Assembly (NCBI RefSeq): GCF_008386695.1
Contig: NZ_VUOC01000002.1
Coordinates: 1,542,481-1,606,480, forward strand
Reading direction: 5' to 3'
DNA length: 64,000 nt
DNA from: Chitinophaga agrisoli
Lineage (GTDB): Bacteria > Bacteroidota > Bacteroidia > Chitinophagales > Chitinophagaceae
Shown: in pieces, positions 58,990 through 64,000 of the stretch
Position numbering within the stretch: the first letter of the stretch is position 1
Layout: each line of letters starts with the position of its first letter
Translations under genes and position numbers: made by a program
Notes under the pieces: generated by a model
Told to the model about the DNA's origin: nothing
The model's database searches: none
What the model saw: only the letters and a program-made list of their open reading frames with translations

Positions 58990-61446
58990 ATGAGAAGGGT
59001 CTTTTGTTTAACACTGATATTATTTAAATGTTATTTTGTTCTTGCGCAGACTGCCGCTATCAAGGGCCGTATCATAGACGGACAAACCCATCAGCCTATT
59101 GAGTATGCCAGCGCAGCAATTTTCAAAACTGCTGATTCCAGTCTGATCGCAGGTACAGTGAGTAAGACTAATGGCAATGTTGAGCTCAACAAACTTCCAG
59201 CAGGGCATTACCGCCTGAAAATTGTCTTTATTGGCTACCGGAATTTTATCAAAACTGACCTGCAGCTCTCTGAAGGGCAACTGCTGGATCTTGGCGATAT
59301 TATCTTGCAGCCCTCCGATCAGCTGCTTAAAGAGGTGAGCGTAAAAGGCCAGCAGGCTGACGCCGTAACCAGGATTGATAAACAGGTTTACCGGGCAGGC
59401 CAGTTTGAAGCCGCCAAAGGCGGTTCGGCCATTGATGTGATCAAAAACTTGCCATCGGTATCCGTCAACGGGGAAGGGAATATAAATATGCGCGGCTCGG
59501 ATCGCTTTATGGTCCTCATTAACGGCAAACCGGTCATTACGGATGCGCAAACAGTATTATCGCAAATGCCGGCCAACGTGGTCGAGAACATCGAGGTGGT
59601 AACCTCCCCTTCCGCCAAATATGACCCGGATGGCAGGGGCGGTATCCTCAATATCATTACCAAAAAGGGCGCAGTAGACGGCATGACCCTGGCACTGAAC
59701 GCGCAGGGAGGCCTGCCCAGCATAGATGATCATGGTAATTCACGTAAGCCCTTACGTTTTGGTGGCGATGCCACGCTGAATTATCGTAAGGGTAAATGGG
59801 ACCTTTCCGTCAGCGGTAATTATAACCGTAACGACAATGCAGGTTACCGGGAAGGTGATGTGTATACTAAAAACCTGCCAGAAGGCACAATCACCCGCTT
59901 CCCATCAACCGGTGAACGCAGCTTTAAAAAATACAATTATGCCGGGCGTGCCACCGCTAATTTTACGGCAAATGCCGCCAACAGCTTTTCCGGTAGCCTG
60001 TTCCTCGGTCAACGCTACCAGGACAGGATAGCCGACCTGTTATATCATAACACGACCTCCGGTCTTAACAGCAATGATCTGGTCAGAAGCACCACCTATT
60101 TTAATTCCAATCTGCAAACCAAAGAGGGTAGCTTTACACTGTCAAGCGTTGACTACACGCACACCTTTGATAATAAATCAACATTGACCGTAAACCTGGT
60201 GTATGAGCACGCCGGTCTTCATGGCAGCACCCGCAACCGTAACCTGCAGTATCCAAATACCGCCGATACGTTACAATATGTGTATAATCCATATAAACGG
60301 CCGATCAGTGGCTATCGCTTTAAATTAGATCACAGCCTGCCACTGGGCAACGGGAAATTGGAAAGCGGTTACCAATTACGCTATGACACCCAGGACGGAC
60401 AGTTCGATTATCTGGTGACACCGCCCACCTCACAGCCGGACGCCAATAAATTTCAGGGAAGTTTCCATGCTCAGAACATGATCAACTCGGTCTACAGTCA
60501 GTATTCCGGCAAAAGCGGCAAATGGGAGTATAATGGCGGTCTGCGTTACGAATATGCCACCAGGACAGTCGATCTTTCTTATGATCCCAACCGGCATCAG
60601 CTTGATCTTTCTAATTTATTTCCCTCCGCCTTGCTGCAATACAGTATCAGCGGGAACTGGAAGATAAAAGCGGACTACGGTAAACGTATTAACAGAACTA
60701 CTAATCTGGAACTGAACCCAATTCCAGAGCGGGAGCATTCGGAAACGCTGGAGGAAGGCGACCCTGATCTTCTACCGGAGTTTATTGACCAGGTGGAGTT
60801 AGGCATTAACCACACGTTCAGCACCGGTAGCTTTTTTGCAACGGCTTATTATCAGCATGTCAAAAACCCGATCCAGCGTCTGAACAGCGTCTATACAGAC
60901 ACTATTCTGAACCGTATATATACGAATGCAGGAACGGCCAGACAGATCGGCTTTGAAGCCGGCACTAACCTGCAGCTGACAAGCTGGTGGTCATTTTATG
61001 CGGGGGCTAATGTTTTTAATTATCATATTAGCGGGGACATTCATATACTGGGCGAGCCGGTAGCCGTTAACAATCAGCGCTGGGCTTATACTTTTAACGC
61101 CAATACTACCTTTCAATTAGCGAAAACCTGGAGCGTACAGGCCAATGTCAATTACTTGTCCAAACGGCCAACAGCCCAGGGTGAGGATGCGGCTTACTTC
61201 ATACCCAATACATCAGTGAGGAAAACCTTTATGAACGGACGCTTCGCCACCACCCTACAGTGGCAGAACATAGGCATCTTCAATGCTGCCCAACAACGGA
61301 TCACTACCTCCGGTACAGCATTTTATACGACCACGAATTATATCTACGAAACTAATATCCTGCTCATCAATATGAGTTTTAATCTGAACAGGTTTGCCAG
61401 TAAGCTTAAACTACCCAGCAGTGAGTTGAACGACAGGGAATTCTAA
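58990..61446 (+). CDS. TonB-dependent-receptor-like barrel (OMP_b-brl_3 type)
   Basis: An 818-residue outer-membrane protein with a signal peptide ending near Ala21 (ILFKCYFVLAQ). Then a carboxypeptidase-regulatory-like domain (IKGRIIDGQTHQPIEYASAA), a plug domain (INMRGSDRFMVLINGKPVIT, VTSPSAKYDPDGRGGILNII) and a beta-barrel ending SFNLNRFAS. It is the same family as the barrel at 25894-28290. The AraC gene lies directly upstream. No SusD partner is encoded, so the substrate is probably a small molecule or metal chelate. Confidence 0.9.
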   Translation: MRRVFCLTLILFKCYFVLAQTAAIKGRIIDGQTHQPIEYASAAIFKTADSSLIAGTVSKTNGNVELNKLPAGHYRLKIVFIGYRNFIKTDLQLSEGQLLDLGDIILQPSDQLLKEVSVKGQQADAVTRIDKQVYRAGQFEAAKGGSAIDVIKNLPSVSVNGEGNINMRGSDRFMVLINGKPVITDAQTVLSQMPANVVENIEVVTSPSAKYDPDGRGGILNIITKKGAVDGMTLALNAQGGLPSIDDHGNSRKPLRFGGDATLNYRKGKWDLSVSGNYNRNDNAGYREGDVYTKNLPEGTITRFPSTGERSFKKYNYAGRATANFTANAANSFSGSLFLGQRYQDRIADLLYHNTTSGLNSNDLVRSTTYFNSNLQTKEGSFTLSSVDYTHTFDNKSTLTVNLVYEHAGLHGSTRNRNLQYPNTADTLQYVYNPYKRPISGYRFKLDHSLPLGNGKLESGYQLRYDTQDGQFDYLVTPPTSQPDANKFQGSFHAQNMINSVYSQYSGKSGKWEYNGGLRYEYATRTVDLSYDPNRHQLDLSNLFPSALLQYSISGNWKIKADYGKRINRTTNLELNPIPEREHSETLEEGDPDLLPEFIDQVELGINHTFSTGSFFATAYYQHVKNPIQRLNSVYTDTILNRIYTNAGTARQIGFEAGTNLQLTSWWSFYAGANVFNYHISGDIHILGEPVAVNNQRWAYTFNANTTFQLAKTWSVQANVNYLSKRPTAQGEDAAYFIPNTSVRKTFMNGRFATTLQWQNIGIFNAAQQRITTSGTAFYTTTNYIYETNILLINMSFNLNRFASKLKLPSSELNDREF

Positions 61447-61488
61447 CCTTCGTGATCCGGCAGATAAGGATAGTAATTGCGCCTGTAC

Positions 61489-61860
61489 CTAATTAGCAGG
61501 CGCTGTTTCTGCCTGTGGCTCCGGTTGGGGCTTTTTCTCTTCCTCGTTCTTTTCCACCATCCAACGGGTAAGCTTATACTTAGGCAATTGCTGATCCACC
61601 TTCTTCTTGAGCCATTTGGATACCAGCTCAAATACGATAAAACCTATGACAATGGAAACGGTCCATTCCAGTTTGGTATAGGTGCTTTTGGTAACGGCTG
61701 TTTTATGCCCAAAAGTGCCCCATAGATTCCAGATGCTCCGTTTAGTGAAGAAATGAGCTACCAGGCGGGTGGATGCAGTGCCCACTACAAAACCCAGGAA
61801 ATTGCCCACATAATTACCGTAAACATATTCTACAAACTTTCTAAGTACCTTATTTTTCAT
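61489..61860 (-). CDS. Small membrane protein of unknown function
   Basis: A 123-residue protein with two likely membrane segments (NFLGFVVGTASTRLVAHFF and TVSIVIGFIVFELVSKWL) and a highly charged, Pro/Glu-rich C-terminal tail (EEEKKPQPEPQAET). No family is recognised. It lies alone, convergent with the barrel gene; a terminator for the downstream ferritin-like operon separates it from its neighbour. Confidence 0.65.
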   Translation of the reverse strand: MKNKVLRKFVEYVYGNYVGNFLGFVVGTASTRLVAHFFTKRSIWNLWGTFGHKTAVTKSTYTKLEWTVSIVIGFIVFELVSKWLKKKVDQQLPKYKLTRWMVEKNEEEKKPQPEPQAETAPAN

Positions 61861-61916
61861 AGGAGGGATATTCGCACACTAAACTAGTATTTAATCTGAG
61901 AAATACCAGGCAGGGC

Positions 61917-61965
61917 AAAAAAATTAATGGTATTGAAAAGGGATACCTCCCCTCTCAATACCATT
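61917..61965 (-). terminator. Terminator of the ferritin-like operon
   Basis: AATGGTATTGA and TCAATACCATT are perfect 11-bp arms, extended by AAAGGG and CCCCTC inside. On the minus strand a run of seven T follows. It lies 20 bp after the ferritin-like gene stop. Confidence 0.85.
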
Positions 61966-61984
61966 ACTATTTAGATAAGCTTCC

Positions 61985-63049
61985 CTATACTAACGCCTTA
62001 TTTACCGGAGCTGGCTGCAAAACATCCACCCATTCAAAGCTGGGCCCCAGGTTAAATCCTGGTTTACCAGGAAAGGCAGTGCCGCACAATTTTTCTGCTG
62101 CCAGCCTCAGGTCAAACATCACCCCAATGGTGGCCGGCAAATAACCGGGGTGGCCATTGAATGTGCGGTGCAATCCGTTCAGCAGTGAAACATAACTGCC
62201 GTTAAACTCATCCAGCCGCCTTCTTTCTTCCGTACCTGGTGCTACCATGTTTGCTTTGGTATTGGGAAAAATAGGCCATACATCCGCCGGGTTAAAGGGG
62301 ATCTCCGGCCCGGTAAAGGAATACCCATGGGGTGCATCAGGATCTTTTACCAGCTGGCGGCCTTTATACAGTTCCTGGAACTTATAGTAGTGGGCAATTT
62401 CCCCGTCAAAATCCGCCGGAGAGGTGGTAGTGCCTTCTCCCTGTTCTACAATAATGTTGATGGCCTTTATCGCATCTGTTTTTGTGAGGATGGGATAAAG
62501 CAGGTCTTTGGAAAAGAAGCTGGAAGTTACCTGTTTGGCAGGATCGCCGGGTAAATGTTCCGGGGCCAGCTCTGCCAGTTTTTCCTGTAAGGCCTGGTAA
62601 AACTCGCCAATGGTTTTATAGGTATCCGTTTCCACCGCCCGGCTTTTTAGTTCCAGCGGGTGCTCCGGTTCTTCGATCTCCATGAATACTTTGTGCACCA
62701 GTTCCCGCGAATATCTTTCCAGTCCTACTTCCAGCTCTCCGCCAATACCCATAGGCAGGTGGCATTTATAATCCGGTATAAAATCCTTTTTGTTGATATC
62801 TGGCGAGCCGCCAATAGCATTCAGGATATTACCGGCAATGGTCATATGCAGCATCTCTTCTATCACCACGGAATGGATCACCGTTCTGATATAATCACCG
62901 GTACCTGGCTTAAAGGAAAACATAGCCGTCAGGTAGGGCGGTATAGTAGAATGTTCCAGCTCAATAGCATTTTGAAAAAGCGGGAAAAGCTCAGGTAATT
63001 TACTTGCCTGCTTTGCGCGATGTATGAATTGAGGATTTATTTTAAGCAT
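61985..63049 (-). CDS. Ferritin-like domain protein (VioB/RebD ferritin-like type)
   Basis: A 354-residue protein. The N-terminal 150 residues form a ferritin-like four-helix bundle with AIELEHSTIPPYLTAMFSF and IHSVVIEEMLHMTIAGNILN, where Glu and His could bind two metals. The same domain occurs in iminophenyl-pyruvate dimer synthases such as VioB and RebD. The C-terminal half contains no motif that I recognise. It ends the operon with the partial gene upstream (14-bp gap). A metal-dependent oxidase role is possible. Confidence 0.75.
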   Translation of the reverse strand: MLKINPQFIHRAKQASKLPELFPLFQNAIELEHSTIPPYLTAMFSFKPGTGDYIRTVIHSVVIEEMLHMTIAGNILNAIGGSPDINKKDFIPDYKCHLPMGIGGELEVGLERYSRELVHKVFMEIEEPEHPLELKSRAVETDTYKTIGEFYQALQEKLAELAPEHLPGDPAKQVTSSFFSKDLLYPILTKTDAIKAINIIVEQGEGTTTSPADFDGEIAHYYKFQELYKGRQLVKDPDAPHGYSFTGPEIPFNPADVWPIFPNTKANMVAPGTEERRRLDEFNGSYVSLLNGLHRTFNGHPGYLPATIGVMFDLRLAAEKLCGTAFPGKPGFNLGPSFEWVDVLQPAPVNKALV

Positions 63050-63063
63050 ATAAGTGTCGTTAA

Positions 63064-64000
63064 TTAGTCATTGAATATTTTATCAATATTAAAAGGCACA
63101 AAACCGGCGCCGTTCTTGGCCCTTACGGCATTCTTAAGCCGTTCCTGGTTAATGGTGGGCGCGGCATCCGGTTCTGCGGGGGAAGCCAGCAGTTCTCCCG
63201 GTAATATCAAACCGGCTTTTTCCTGTTTGGTGGCTACCACCGGGTTTTCCAGCCATTTAAGGATAGTGAGCCGCTTATTCTCTGACAGATCACGTGTAAC
63301 CGGCATATAGATAGGATCATGGATATTCTGGCTAAAGGCAAATTTCAGGATATCTCTTTTGGTGGCCATCGCTACAGGATCTGCCAGGTTCACCAGGTAT
63401 TTGCTCATAATGGGATAGAGGTTAGCGAACTGGGTCATAGTAGTGGCTATATCCGACCATTGAGGCTCCGCGGGTATTTCAAAATAATCACGCAGGTGAA
63501 TGAAGATATTATCATTGGCCAGCGGGCCCATAGCGGGGTCCTGCGGCTGGGTATCCAGCTGATAATCCAGTATATAGATCTGCCCGTCTATATACAACCG
63601 CGGGTTGTCAATGCGGTTGCCGGTTAGTGGCAACACAGCGCGGCCGTATTTATCTGTTTTTACGGTGGTGTTAAAGCTAATGCCGTTGGCAGGGTAATTG
63701 TTACCAGGCAGTTCACAAATGGGATTGGTAGGGCCTACGGGTGTAATGGCCGTAGGTTTTTCCAGGGTAACTGTCAGGGCTACATTCTTCATTGGCTGGC
63801 CCCACTGATAAGCGTACAAGTGTAGCTGGTTAGTTTGATTATAATCCAGCCGGTTCACAAAATTATCACATCTTACCACTACGCCATTTATAGCCTCCCT
63901 TGCAATAATGGTATATTGTCCCAGGCCAGACGGGCGTAACAGCACAAGTTGATGGTTTTCCAGCAATGCTGCCGCCTCATTGTTAATATTGTTGAGCGTT
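63064..64000 (-). CDS. Uncharacterised protein, N-terminus beyond the window
   Basis: At least 311 residues are visible and the frame is open to the right edge, so the N-terminal part is missing. A TTG at 63966 exists but in-frame coding continues upstream of it. The visible part is beta-rich in its first half (VRCDNFVNRLDYNQTNQLHL, GRAVLPLTGNRIDNPRLYID) and helical near the end. It has no membrane segment and no family that I recognise. It is followed at 14 bp by the ferritin-like gene. In VioB-like enzymes the ferritin domain is fused to a long second part, so this could be its separate counterpart, but similarity was not checked. Confidence 0.6.
   Translation of the reverse strand, partial: TLNNINNEAAALLENHQLVLLRPSGLGQYTIIAREAINGVVVRCDNFVNRLDYNQTNQLHLYAYQWGQPMKNVALTVTLEKPTAITPVGPTNPICELPGNNYPANGISFNTTVKTDKYGRAVLPLTGNRIDNPRLYIDGQIYILDYQLDTQPQDPAMGPLANDNIFIHLRDYFEIPAEPQWSDIATTMTQFANLYPIMSKYLVNLADPVAMATKRDILKFAFSQNIHDPIYMPVTRDLSENKRLTILKWLENPVVATKQEKAGLILPGELLASPAEPDAAPTINQERLKNAVRAKNGAGFVPFNIDKIFND

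Overview
The window reads as chromosomal DNA of a Bacteroidota bacterium, most likely a Chitinophaga or close relative. The evidence is a SusC/SusD pair behind an ECF sigma/anti-sigma pair, several TonB-type barrels, LytS/LytTR signalling, genes without Shine-Dalgarno sites, and promoters of the Bacteroidota form (TTTG, about 19 bp, TAnnTTTG), seen best before the two tRNA-Leu genes. No transposase, integrase, CRISPR array or rRNA was found.

Layout. 1-12.5 kb: the 3' part of dapD, a tRNA-Leu(CAG), and a stress/electrophile module (ABM monooxygenase, DUF417 membrane protein, MocR regulator, old yellow enzyme, alpha/beta hydrolase) with matching operators on both sides of the MocR gene. A TauE-type transporter and a PAAR/RHS polymorphic toxin with a candidate immunity gene follow, then a second tRNA-Leu(CAG) and a second ABM protein. 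12.5-21.4 kb: an SGNH hydrolase, then FecI-like sigma, FecR-like anti-sigma, SusC, SusD and a DUF6528 lipoprotein, an outer-membrane uptake unit.

21.4-37.6 kb is the most interesting part: a RiPP (modified peptide) locus. The minus strand carries a C39-peptidase ABC exporter, a TonB-type barrel, four paralogous double-glycine precursors (two only 58-59 aa long), a radical SAM/SPASM maturase, a pseudo-radical-SAM partner and a helical protein. The plus strand carries a LytS-type kinase, a LytTR regulator, a cysteine-free Ser/Thr-rich lanthipeptide-like precursor, a receiver-only protein, a second double-glycine peptide, a full-length LanB dehydratase and a short HlyD-like protein. Four direct-repeat sites, each with two GTC-centred half-sites exactly 21 bp apart, lie upstream of the exporter, the barrel/precursor operon and both plus-strand peptide genes. 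They tie the radical-SAM and LanB halves into one probable LytTR regulon. No LanC is present.

37.6-46.7 kb: a WG-repeat lipoprotein, a BamA-like barrel, a flavin amine oxidase with a ThDP decarboxylase-like enzyme, a CHRD lipoprotein and a DUF3095 protein. 46.7-55.2 kb: a tight ten-gene minus-strand operon (GT-like protein, SpsF-like cytidylyltransferase, split transketolase, class III aminotransferase, SDR, HAD phosphatase, NeuB, fatty acid hydroxylase, SMR transporter), probably making an unusual ulosonic acid sugar. 55.4-64 kb: a Crp/Fnr regulator with YceI, tautomerase and nitronate monooxygenase genes, an AraC regulator with a TonB-type barrel, a small membrane protein, a ferritin-like protein, and a gene cut by the window end.

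All functional names come from recognising motifs in the translated sequence; no database search was run.
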